Source: Apostichopus japonicus (lineage: Eukaryota; Echinodermata; Holothuroidea; Aspidochirotida; Stichopodidae). Taken from it: a stretch of 64,000 nt of DNA. Below the pieces are notes generated by a model that saw nothing but the letters and a program-made list of their open reading frames with translations, was not told the DNA's origin and searched no databases. A program made the position numbers and the translations under genes. Of this stretch, positions 1 to 11,300 are shown piece by piece. Each line of letters begins with the position of its first letter. Positions within the stretch are counted from its first letter, which is position 1. The stretch is from the NCBI RefSeq assembly GCF_037975245.1, contig NC_092583.1, positions 15,595,264 through 15,659,263 of the forward strand, in the 5' to 3' direction.

Positions 1-2304
1 AAAAGATTTGAAATCATGATATCTTAAAACCACATCAAGATATCATAAACTTCACTGGCAGATGTCGACAGTTCAATTTTCATGAGACAGAATTTCACCC
101 ATCACGATATTGACACTTATGAAAGGAAAAAAAATATTCAAAATAGTATCGTTAATATTTGCAAAATATGAAAGCTTTATTACTCAATTGAGAAAAGACT
201 GGCATTATTTTTTATGTACAACGTGTGACGTCATTTCGTCATCAGGAATATGTGAAATCTAAAAGGGTTCAATAATTTCTTATTTATTTTTAATTTAATT
301 ATTTATTTTTTGGATATTTCTATTGCTTAATTGTAATTTAACTGAAAATAACTCAAGATTCGTTCAAGACGGTTGCCTTGTTGTAGCCTACCATTCGCGT
401 GTGTACTGGATAGCAAGAAATGCAATGTTCGTTTTGGTATAGCGCACTCTATTTAAACTTCCTGGTTGTATTCAACGTTCCATTTCGGATCGTGACTGTT
501 AGATTATAACTCTTCTCGCTCAGTAGCTAAGTCGGGTCAATGCGTGAGGACCGCTCTTCTTACAACTGACCCGTTCTACCCGCATTTCCGCGTCACTGGG
601 TCAGCCTACTCCATAAACGTGCCATTAACTTCCAAACTAAATCGTCGAAGGAATGTCGTGTACGAAACCTTGTACGTAAAAGTTCTCACTGGGTAAAAGC
701 TACCTGCACCTACGGCATAGGTGACGTATGAAAATCCATGGCACCCTCGACTCTCCGTACCATGTTCATTGCTCAGAACAAGAGTTAAAGAAGGTTTCGT
801 CACTATAGTATACAAGCCTCTTTACTCATCAGTAGTGGAATTAGAAATCATATATTGTTTAAGACCTGAAGTGGTCTACAAATTGCATTATCAGGGTCCA
901 CCTCACCCCCCCCCCCCAAACACACATTTCAGCACCCCCTGTGTTTCCACTGTACCATTTGCCAGCCAAGCCACAAAACCATGCACGCCTGCTTGATAAC
1001 ATGTATATCGCAAAATTTGTTCTTCTTTGTTGCATTTCGGCTGATTTGGTGGATTGATAGACTCTATAAGGAGTATGCCACACTAAATACATTTGCCCGT
1101 GCGGTAAGACAGGTTATTGTTACTGCTAATCCCTGCTAAGTGCACTTTACGCCTCAATCCTGTCATATATGGGCGTAGAAGCAGTAACAGCTTGGGACCT
1201 TAAGTTTCAATCCTGTCATTAAGATCAGAACCAAAGCCATTAAACTTTAATGGCTTGATTGAACGACTGTTTAAACTGTTTGACTATAGCGCTATCTATC
1301 TATTTATATCACCAGTGTATATAGCCCTCAACTTTGATGCCAAAGATTGACCCTAGGATTTTCCTGGATATACTGAACTTCCAAATTATTTCTAAACATC
1401 GTGTGATATTAAAAAAAAAATGTCAAGTGGAATTAATATACTCTGTATGGGGAGAGGTTCAGTTAAACAAGAGTAAATTTGCAAAAAAGTTGTTGTGTCA
1501 TGGCTGGAGGCTGCTGGGCCAAAATTAATTTGATAAGTAGCCTACCCGCAAGAAGTTGTCATACATTACAACTCTGTAGCCGCTGCTAGGACATATACTA
1601 AATATTAATATGTATTGGTTAACAGCTTCTGTCATGATACAATAGTTTATGTTTATCATACACCCTTAGAACAGACAACGTTCAATGTGGGAGATAAATA
1701 TGCATTAATATTGTAAAGCGTTGATAAATATTCCAACAACAAATATGTCATATCATATCATAACATTAAAGCAATGTAAGCATTCGTCTTAACAACGTTG
1801 TAACGTTATGAACTGCTCTCATAACCTTTCCCGATCTCGAAAAGTTCACTGAACGCACAGAGGAAGCTGGGTGGCAGTTGCATTAATTGTCAATTGGCTA
1901 CATTGCTTTAAAATATGAAAAAGTTGTCTGTAGCTTTTGCATTACACAAGTATTGGTATAGTACGTTCCAATGCTACTGTAGCCAACCCACCCACCTCTC
2001 GCCCAGTAATCTGCCCCACCCAGACCCTTCCCAACATCTTCAGTAACTTCGGCGATATGTCATATATAAACGATGTTACTGATATGAGTTGGAGGAAGTC
2101 CTCTAAGCATGTTTACAGTGTCACAATGTGACAGTTACAGGCTGATCTGAGCAACGTGTGGATATATTTGTCGCGGATTCTGTGTGGTGGTGGGGGAGGG
2201 GGTGTGGTGGGTGGATATAGTGTACCACCTTTTCAACTTCATGTTAAACTTAAAATGTAATTAGCTTAACATTGCGTTTAGACCAGTGGAGGATGCTCCC
2301 ATAC
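1..2304. other. Gene-free flank, no recognisable element
   Basis: AT-rich, apparently single-copy sequence. I see no open frame with credible splice sites or domain content. Local items are a perfect CRE-type octamer at 226-233, a poly-C run near 907-917, a repeated CAATCCTGTCAT word near 1156 and 1208, and a G-rich stretch near 2186-2216. Confidence 0.5.
226..233. promoter_or_regulatory. Perfect CRE octamer TGACGTCA
   Basis: The palindrome TGACGTCA is the consensus site for CREB/ATF bZIP factors. It is seen directly in the sequence. No transcription start is evident beside it, so function is only possible; the candidate first exon lies about 3.2 kb downstream. Confidence 0.25.
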
Positions 2305-2758
2305 CCCTGCATCAGGCGCGGCGGAACAGGAAAATTATTGGGGGGGGGGGCTAATGTGTGGAGACTATCTAAGCGGAGCGCCACTATTGGTTGGCGCGGA
2401 GCGTACAAGAAAATTTTGGGTTTTTCAAACCCCCAGATTGCCGGGAACGGCACATCCCGAGTGTTTTATGCTGCGAATACCTAGCCCTAAAATATGGGTC
2501 TCAAGCCTACAATTTCTCAGATTGCACGTAAAAATCGATGGTGTCCCCCAGCATTTACTAAAATTATTACACCTATATAGTATACGTGTGCATCGGACAG
2601 ATCGACAAGTATGCATTGAAAAATGGGCAGATGCACGTTTCGGAGCCTTGGTAAATATTGGGGGGCTTATCATGCATTTGCCCCCTCAACTTTTTCATTG
2701 GGGGCTGAGCCCCCAAAGCCCCCCACCCCGCCCCGGTTCCGCCGCCACTGCCCTGCAT
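2305..2758. mobile_element. Non-autonomous hAT-like transposon (MITE), 438 bp, with 8-bp target duplication
   Basis: The octamer CCCTGCAT occurs at 2305-2312 and again at 2751-2758, directly flanking an element that begins CAGGCGCGGCGGAAC (2313) and ends GTTCCGCCGCCACTG (2750). The ends are imperfect terminal inverted repeats in the CAG...CTG form, and an 8-bp duplication is the hallmark of hAT insertion. The interior has a poly-G run (2341-2350) and a C-rich right part, but no transposase coding, so movement would have depended on another copy. A core of about 105 bp (2363-2466) recurs in the element at 40565-41352. The family assignment rests on the ends and duplication length, not on a protein. 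Confidence 0.75.
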
Positions 2759-3428
2759 TATGAGACGTAACGAACAACCCCAGGGCAACCCCTTACGTTA
2801 TAAATTCTGGATCCGCCTTTGAAATCCATTCACCTTCGAACGCTTTCCTCATTGCACTCAGATGCAGAGGACTAAGCTATGTTCATCTGCATCTGGAAAC
2901 GCGTGCTTCTTGGTGCATAAACGCACTGCTGTTGAAGTTTTTAATTGAAAAAGGTTGACGGACGAGGTCGACGTACTGATATCACAATGTGTAGGAATTT
3001 CGGTTGGAATTGCCCTCGCTTTCTCGTAAACTTCTTTTTACATCGTTACACTTGTAATAATTCCCTTTCGGAACTGGTTTAGTCTTTCTTGTTACATAAA
3101 TTTTACACAATTATAAATTTGAAACCGGTCAATTTGCTTGAAGTTAAAATAAATGAACACAAAAAGAAAACGTGAGTGTCCGCGCTGATTACATTTATGA
3201 TTGTGGCCCGTACAGACCTAGCGGAAATTTCGTAATGTACATAGTCCTGTTGATTATTCACACACAATTGAATAGTGAATGAGCTTAAAAGTCCGCGCAC
3301 GATTTGAATACGATCACACCAGATAATCTGTCCAGTGATAAAGAGGAGCTTATGCTAGTAGAATTTCACTGTTAGTGGACAGAGAGGGAAGAGTGTGTGA
3401 GTAAAACTATATTCTGAAAAGACAAGCA
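2759..3428. other. Putative 5' flank of the candidate first exon
   Basis: No repeat or coding feature is recognised. It lies directly upstream of the ATG at 3429 and contains the in-frame stop TAA at 3402-3404. A promoter would be expected here or further upstream if the gene model holds, but I see no convincing TATA or initiator element. Confidence 0.3.
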
Positions 3429-3524
3429 ATGATTTCTGCGGTAGCAAGTTCAACCAGCCCACGATCCGGGGCTAGCCAGGACCAGCTGCACACTACACAA
3501 GATGAAAATTGTTCGCATTCACAG
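3429..3524 (+). CDS. Candidate first coding exon, unrecognised protein
   Basis: The frame opens with ATG at 3429 and an in-frame stop sits just upstream at 3402, which favours this ATG as the start. It encodes 32 residues beginning MISAVASSTSPRSG and ending ENCSHSQ: polar, Ser/Thr-rich, probably disordered. It ends exactly at CAG|GTGAGA, a good 5' splice site, in phase 0. Exon 2 (20387) continues in phase 0, implying an intron of about 16.9 kb. No domain is visible and I cannot name the family. It could be a chance frame; the start, stop and donor geometry is the support. Confidence 0.5.
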
Positions 3525-6500
3525 GTGAGATGGCTTTTGTTGACTTAGTTGGTTATGAATAGTGTTGTGTGTTCTATTGTCAGAAACAATAGGGTTATCG
3601 TAATGGTTAACGGTATGCCTATATGAACTAGGCCAACTGTGCCTTCATGTTGAAACCTAACTTAGGGTATATATCTCCGAAATGCACCCTGAGGTACGTT
3701 ATATTTTTTAGAGTTTGGGTACAGTTTTATGACATGGGACAGAGTTTTCAGTTTAAAAATACAGGTATTTGGAAGGCCTACTTAAGGACTGGGCCCAGCT
3801 TAGGCTAGGTCTACCCAAAGTTTCAACTATAGTATACAGTAGGTATAGGCCTAACCTAGGCCTACTAACTAGGTAATGTATGCCAAACTGTATATATAGC
3901 GAACGTGTTACTCTTTTAATAGTTTGTGTGCAAAGAGAAAATTCAAGAAATACAACAGGTCCCCTCCCCCCGATATATGATGACATTTTTTATCGGTCAC
4001 AGTACTTTTATTTTGCCACGCAGCCTGGTGGTTCCCCGTTGGTGCAATGAACTCGGCCTACTTTATGTTGTCTAGAGAACAGATCAGATATTATGCCTGC
4101 TTATTTGTTAATATGATATATTAAGCACAAAAAATGTGCTGGTAGTCATGCTTGCCTAACTATAGTAGTTAGAACAACCTTGAATATGTCACAACATTGA
4201 CAACTGGATGGTAGTGTGCTCTTGCATGTAGTTGTAGTGTACAGAAATATGTACAAAACATAAAAACTTCACATATGTGTAATATTAGATAACTTTCATG
4301 TTGCAGCAACTTATTGGGGTGTCTTACTGGCCAACATATTTTGTTAACTTTTTGGAATAACATTATTTCTGAATAGTAAAGAACTCGACTTGAGTTTAAA
4401 ACTTGGAAAATAGTTTAAAATTGAGGCCAATATCTTATCCAGAAGTATACATTATTATCCTGTCATTTCCCTCAAGTCTTCAAAATTGGTATTCAATGTA
4501 AGCTAAACTTGATAGTTTACTAATCATATTTTAGTTTTTGGGTAAAAGTTGTATTTGAAGCTAATCTTCCCAGTAAATTACATCACGGCTGATTGTACCG
4601 AGGTAATAAAATAATAGAAAGGGTGGCAAAATCAGTTTTGAATCTTTAAAATTCCAAACTAATGTTCTAAATTTGTACAGTTTACATTGATTTTACCTGT
4701 CGTCAATCGTTTTAAAAGCAGATATTTATAAATCTTTCCTCACATCTGGAACAGATAGTTCCATTATTATAACTATAATTAAAACCAAAATCATTTTTGT
4801 CAGGGTTAAAACCATGCTGCCTTCATACAACAGAAACACAAACAAATTCCTTACGGTATTACATTACATAAATAATGAAACATACATGTGCAGTAGCATA
4901 TGACATAGTGGAAAAGTTTTCAACCTTGTTAATACAAAAGTTGAACTAAAAGTGCTCACCATTTTGTAATTTACCATATTTTACAAAATTTCTCAAAGAG
5001 AAGAGAAAATCTATCTCCTGACACCTCTCCCCTTAGACCCCCCCAAACATAACATAATATCTTGTTCTCCCCCTCCCCCAAAGAGTGGTTGGTGGTTGTA
5101 CCTTTGAATTTTCTTGCTATGCGAGCTGCTGATTTAAGACAAACTTGCACACAATTTATTTGTTTGAGAAATGTGTATGTCAAGTTTTCTCTGAATTTCT
5201 TGTGTACTCATAGGGAAATTGATAACCACCTTGAAAGTTAAATATTGAATAAGTGAGTTTTTTTCTGTGAATGTGTTCTGTCTGAGAGAGTAGAGCTATT
5301 ATTAAAGTGTACACAATACCAAGAACATAAAATGGTAGATCTTTATGCATATACAGAGTTAATACAAGTTTACAAGTTGTAGTCTGCTAAATTAGTATAT
5401 AAGTGTGTTTGTAGGTGGCAGGCCCAGGCCAGGTACCTTTGAATCTTAATATTAGAGATTTATGCCTATATGTATAATCACAATAATGTTTTGGAAATAC
5501 TGTATGTCTACTATGATTTTGTCTCATTTTGAATATTGATAATTTCATCATGTTTTGAAAAAGTATTTTTTTTGTCATCTCCACAAGTTTGAAAAATCCA
5601 AAGATTCAGCTTGGGCTATCATATTGATCACTCGCTAATTTGTATGCTGGTCTATAAAATATTGTGAAGGTCAGTTAAATTGTTGGAAAGTTGTTGTAGA
5701 TTAAAAATCTTCTTTGCATAGATCAACGTGTCTTGGGTATTAAAGACAAACTTGAGATGGCAGGCAAGTTTCATTATTATTATTCTGTTAAAGCAATTGT
5801 TACATAATTTGATTAATTCAACTCTTGTCATGTTATAAATAATGTTTAATGTGCCATGAAACATATATTTATTTTACTCAATGTTTTAAGAGTTTGTATG
5901 CCTTCTTGAAGTCTGCATCAAAATGAAGCTTGTGGGCATTTCTCAGTTTAAATGAGATAATAATTTCTGCGCACCGCCAAATCTTCCATTTTAAGTTTTA
6001 TGAGTTAATGACATACACATTAAGTAGAGCATTGCACTTGTTCTTCGTGAGTACGTCTTTCACATAATAGTCAAAATACAGGACAGGCTTTTAAAGCGTG
6101 TTTGGGGATGTGGAAAAATGTAGAGCAGGTACTTTTCTCTGCCGTAGGATACATCAAAGAAGTAGAAAAACAGTATTTTTAAAGTGCATCATCGTCATTT
6201 AAAATAGCCCAAGAAATAAAACTAAAATTTTCCCATTTCTTTCTTTCACTTGCACACCAGTTTGAATAAAAACCTGACAAGAAAGCACTTAAACTTCAGG
6301 GTACTTCTGGTGCCTATTTTTAGAAGATTTTACATAGATGTCACTGTCAATTTCCCCGCTCAAGTATCCCCGAATTCACGATGTCGAAAGATCAAAAGAC
6401 AAAATTTATTTCATGATACAGCAATTACTGGGATACTGTACTTGAATATATATACTTAGTATTTGCTGGATTCAATATACTGCCCAATGCCTATCCTTGC

Positions 6501-7570
6501 AAACATATATATACCTCCAAAACAGATTTCATATAACTACTGGTATATATATATATATTTATTTGCAATGTTCATTTACTGAAGGGCATAGTAATATCTC
6601 GAGTGTAATATAGATCCTATTTCTTGTAAATCACATTTAAATTAAATGTGCGAGAAAGCTAGATGAATCACAAATATACAGTGCCGCACGATGATTACTT
6701 TTGAACGGAAGGTCTTTCCAGCGTGCTGAGCGTGGTAGCTAGCTTTGACTGAAGGTTCAAGTTATGAGTCATTTGATTCCTATCCATTCTTGTTTAGATT
6801 TGCTGAAGTTGAATCAGGTAATACAATTCAGTGATGAATCTTATTCTTAAATTGTCCCTCTCTTCTCCCCCCTTCTCCCCCCTCCCAAAAAAAGAAGACA
6901 TAAAATATAAATGAATTGTAAAGATATGAACAAAACTTAACAAGTTTAAAGGACATGAATATTAAATTGTTGGTGCCTCTTCTTAAATTGTTGGTGCCTC
7001 TTCTTAAATTATTGGTGCCCCTACTAAAAATATTGGGTGCCCCTCCAAGTCTCTGGTTTCCTGGTTATGGGCCCTTAGACATAAATGTTACTCATATAGG
7101 ATTTCAGCTCTGTCTTTTGTCATCTATGCGTTGAAGCTATTATCCAAACAAACACTATGTTTACCTGGAAGAGTTATTAAACCAATGAATTGCTGCCAAC
7201 ATTCTACATGGTGGGTAGTCCTTATGTGAGAACTATTGATTGAATGTAGTATGTCACACTTTACAACATTATATTTATCTGTACAGTATGTGCAGTGCTT
7301 GTAAACAAGCTTTATTCAAGCTTCAAGAGGAAATGCTCCTTGTAATTTATTATTCTTGAAATCATTGAACGTAAAAATTACAACAGTATTTGAATTTGTT
7401 GCTGTTGGGCTGTAGTTAATCAAAAACAATCAACCTTTAAAGTGATTCAACTTTTCTTGAAGATAGAATTTAAAGCCACTGCAATTGTTTAATTCTTTGC
7501 TTTAATTGCAACAGCAGGTATACATTGACTGTATACACACTTTAGAAAAATTGGTTTGAAAATGATATTA
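3525..7570. other. Putative intron 1, left part
   Basis: AT-rich with no credible coding. It holds a 21-bp minisatellite at 6962-7048, short TA-rich tracts (near 6545-6560) and C-rich tracts (near 3960 and 5040-5080). The small open frames have no splice sites or composition that would support them. Confidence 0.4.
6962..7048. repeat. 21-bp minisatellite, about 4 copies
   Basis: The unit TTAAATTGTTGGTGCCTCTTC begins at 6962, 6983 and 7004 with an exact 21-bp period. A decayed fourth copy (TATTGGGTGCCCCTCC) follows. Non-coding, inside the putative intron 1. Confidence 0.8.
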
Positions 7571-7970
7571 TTATTAGGAAGGCGTTGTGGTCAAGTGGTT
7601 AAGGCAGTGGACTTGTGATCTAAGGATTACAGGTTCGAGCCCTGGCCAGATCATTGCGTTGTGTCCTGGGGCAAGGCGCTTTATCTCCATTGCCTCTCTT
7701 CACCCAGGTGTATAAATGGGGACCTGCGAGGTAACTTGTAAATATAGTTGTGTGCGCCGGTTTGTGGCTGCACCCTATGGGAAGTCCCCCGGGGGACACA
7801 TGGTTGTGATGCACTGTGGTGCCCCAAGAGAGATTGATTGAATTGTGCACACTTTGGTGTGTGGGTGTGACAAGTTACCAATGACCAGGGGTTAAATTGT
7901 AAAGTCGTGTGAGGAGGCATTAGCCTCATACAAGACTGTAAACCTTCAACTTCAACTTTAACTTTATTAG
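7571..7970 (+). mobile_element. Full-length tRNA-derived SINE with 7-bp target duplication
   Basis: The element body (7578-7963) begins with a tRNA-like head. It has an A-box-like TGGTCAAGTGG near 7588 and a B-box GGTTCGAGCCC at 7632-7642, the internal RNA polymerase III promoter. A tRNA-unrelated body follows and ends in an AACTTCAACTTTAA-type simple tail. TTATTAG occurs on both sides (7571-7577 and 7964-7970), a plausible target-site duplication. The head matches the minus-strand SINE at 62801-63085, but the 3' half differs, so the two are subfamilies with a common head and different tails. Confidence 0.85.
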
Positions 7971-8305
7971 AAGTTCTCCCAAACACTTCTCTTTGATTAG
8001 AGTATTTTTCAATCAATGCACATTTAATGTAACTTCTATAAGATTCCCTCTTTTTAAATCAGCAAGCCATCCAGCTAAACTGCATACCACCCCCCCCCCC
8101 ACTCCACCTCTCACTCCTTCCTCCACCATACAGTTGAAACTGGAATATATAGCAAGATTTCACATATTTGCAAAGTATAATTGAATTGATAGAACTTTGT
8201 ACCAAGGCATCTTCTTCACCCGGCATCATTTCTTTACCCTCCTCATTCTTGTCCATCTCCCTTCTCTGGCCTATGCCTTACTTCCCCATCTGCTCAACAC
8301 GGAGG

Positions 8306-8347
8306 AGGGGGGTGGAGGGGGAGGTGGGGTGGAGGGGAAGTGGGGGG
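8306..8347 (+). other. G-quadruplex-forming G-rich tract
   Basis: At least five runs of four or more G are separated by 3-4 base linkers (GTGGAG, AGGT, TGGA, AAGT types). This satisfies the canonical four-run G-quadruplex rule several times over on the plus strand. A C-rich tract at 8090-8120, about 200 bp upstream, could pair with it. No gene function is implied. Confidence 0.6.
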
Positions 8348-11300
8348 TCTTAGTTAGAAGAATCTAGTAAGATTTGTCAGAACATGAGAGCTATTAAAAC
8401 AGATATTACCAATTAGTTCAGTAGAGTATCTCAACCTGCTCCCCTTCCCAAAACAAAAGCTGCCTCTGAGCCGGAAACAGGGAAGTCATTTTCTAAGCTG
8501 CATTTTAGTTCATGATCTGTTTGTATAATTGAGCTGACATAATGTGGCAGACACAGCTACGAAAGCAAACATCCCTAGCATTTCATTTTCACCAGGCTGT
8601 GTCTACTAAAGTTTTGTTTTAATGATAGTTTAAGCAGGCTGTTTTAGGCTGTGTTAGATCGATTTGTCACTGCTTTGACACTGTACAAACCATGTCAGTT
8701 TACTCTAGAAGATAAAGTTTCTCTTTAGGCGTTTCTTCTCTGCGTCATCGAAACGGTTAAATTGCAAACGTAGCCGATAGCTCTCTCTCTCTTAAAGCAG
8801 CTCTTGGAGTTGACTTTGATAAATTTTAAGACGCTTTGGGATACTTTATTATCCCAGAAACAATTTGGTCGATTAGCGTGACTCGTTGAAAGTTTCATTA
8901 GAATGTACAGTATGGAAGCCGATTCAGTTTAAAATGTTTTTGAGTAAATATTCCAATCTGCTAATGGAATGGGACTTAAAATACCACAATGAAAAGTGTA
9001 TGGGCTACTAAATGTTCATAATTGAATCAAATTTTTATTACAAGGTGGCTTGTTAATCTTCCCTTAATTTGCTCAAAACTCTAGGGTGGGGTGTCATAGT
9101 TTGATATACTTTTATGTTTAATAATACTTTGAAGGGTTTGATAAAATTATTAACAAAAATGAAATAGAAAAAAAAATGCTTTACATGTTATTCAGTTTAA
9201 GTATCGACTACCTTTTATGTACATGAAGCAAGCAAGATTTCCCCTTTACAATGACATGGGAGTTTTTCTCGTTAGTAATTAGAGCTATTGTTTCAATTAT
9301 ACGACTGGTGACATGTGGTTCTTTTTTATTCCAGAAGTCTTTAACATGGAAATCTAAGTTTGAATTTTTTGGGCTCCTTGACACAAATTAGCGCCGTAGT
9401 TTGTTGCATATACTTTTCTCCTGAGATATTTCGTTTCCCCGCATAAATTGCCTTTTTTGAAATTTCTTTTATATAATTTATGTTTTTGTTTTATCAACTG
9501 AAAATGATTTGTATGCATCTGACTGTGAGTCTTCAAGCTAAATGAAACCTTGACTCCAGAACTTAATTATGAAAAATTTTCCCCCTGTCATTTTGCACAT
9601 ATTTCATACCCTAAATTTTCTGTATTTCATATATGAATAAAAAGACTAGCTTTTAGGAGGATATCATTCAAGTAAAAAAAAAAAAAAAATTATTATGCGG
9701 TTCTAAAATTTGTAGGCAATCAATTTCTGTACGTTTGTTTCAATTCGAAGCATATAGATTTGAGTCCTTCCCATTCGCAGCCGTTAAATGGTTAACTCGG
9801 CAGTTTTGCGCCCCGCACAACCTCGTTCGTACACGCATACATGTGATTTATCACACACGTGGCAAAAACTGTCACACCAACCAAAGTGGATTACGTGCTT
9901 AAATGTTTCACCATCCCGTTTAAATTAACCAAACGAGGGAAGCCCACCATGAGATCAAATAAAATTTTCCCTCTACTTGGTATTGATTTTTTATGCCGGC
10001 CATTCATTGATTCCACGACTGATTTCAATCACGCTATTTTACAAACAAAAGCTCAGACCCGAATTGATCCTTCGTACGGTCTTGTAAACTCTACATGGAA
10101 GGCCAGGATTGCATCATTCTTGTATTAATGATACTCTGGGAGGTTTAATTGGATTTCATTACACCAACCTACTAATGGGAGATTGTTTCTTCAGTTGCTT
10201 TAGTTTTTAAAAATGGCAACACTCTGAAGGTTGGATTATTTAACTGGAGACACTATAGAAGTAGTCTTTGCATTTACAATTCATGATAATATTCAAATTA
10301 ATGCAAGTATAATGTATTCTGTTACTCTCTGTTAATTTTTACGAGGAATTTATGGTGGAAAGCAAAATTTGGAGAATGGAGCCGACTCTGATGAAAATTT
10401 CTACAAACAGCAAGGGAAAATCAAAACCAAGGCCATAGTTTATGTTACTGTACCTTACATACATGCTGAGCATTGGTTCTGAGGTTTGGTAGAGGGTGGA
10501 GGGGGGGGGGGGCTTGGTGGGTCATGGCTTGGTCCTAACAGAAGATCCTGGTTCAACAATCATGGGCCTAAAGAGTTTGTGGACATCTGATCACAATTCA
10601 AACTTTCCAAATCAAGCTACGCTAGGCAAAAAAGTTTGCAAAATTACTACCTCTAAACAATTATCTCTAAACAATCTCTAAACAATTAAGGGGATTGTGG
10701 GGAGGGGGATAGAAGTGGAAGGATAGGTGCACAGTAGAGGGATTTAGAGGCAGTTTTTTTTCATACATGGATGACCAGAATAGGATTTTTCTAGCAAACT
10801 CGAGAATATTACCGATGCCATTGAAACTTGATTTGAAATGGTATATATGTATATCAATATCAAGATATATCCAAACAATATTTCATCTGTTAAATAAATC
10901 TAAGGACTAAATCTTATTGGATGTAATTTATTGGTCAGCTTGCCAACTGATCTATATATTTACCTGACAAGAAAAAGAAAATGAACTCCCAATTGTCACA
11001 GTGAATTTTTTTTTTTTTTTTTTAATCACTCACATTCATGGAGGAGATGTGTCTGTTTATATTCTTTTGTATTTTTTTATATGCACGATGAGATATGGAA
11101 AAGTCTGTACTCTGGTAGGTGGATTCCTATAACACCTCCAGCAATCAGACACTTGGCTAGAACTCATTTACATTTTAGATAGGCAATAACTGATTGGCGC
11201 TCATTGAAATAACCGCAAACTTGAAAATAGATTGGCCAAGGTGCATTTATCACCATCACAATGCTAGCGGGGGGCACACTGCACTTATATAATATACACT

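Noticed and set aside
7578-7650. Functional tRNA gene
   Set aside because: A and B boxes are present, but the acceptor stem does not close and the sequence continues into a SINE body with target duplications.
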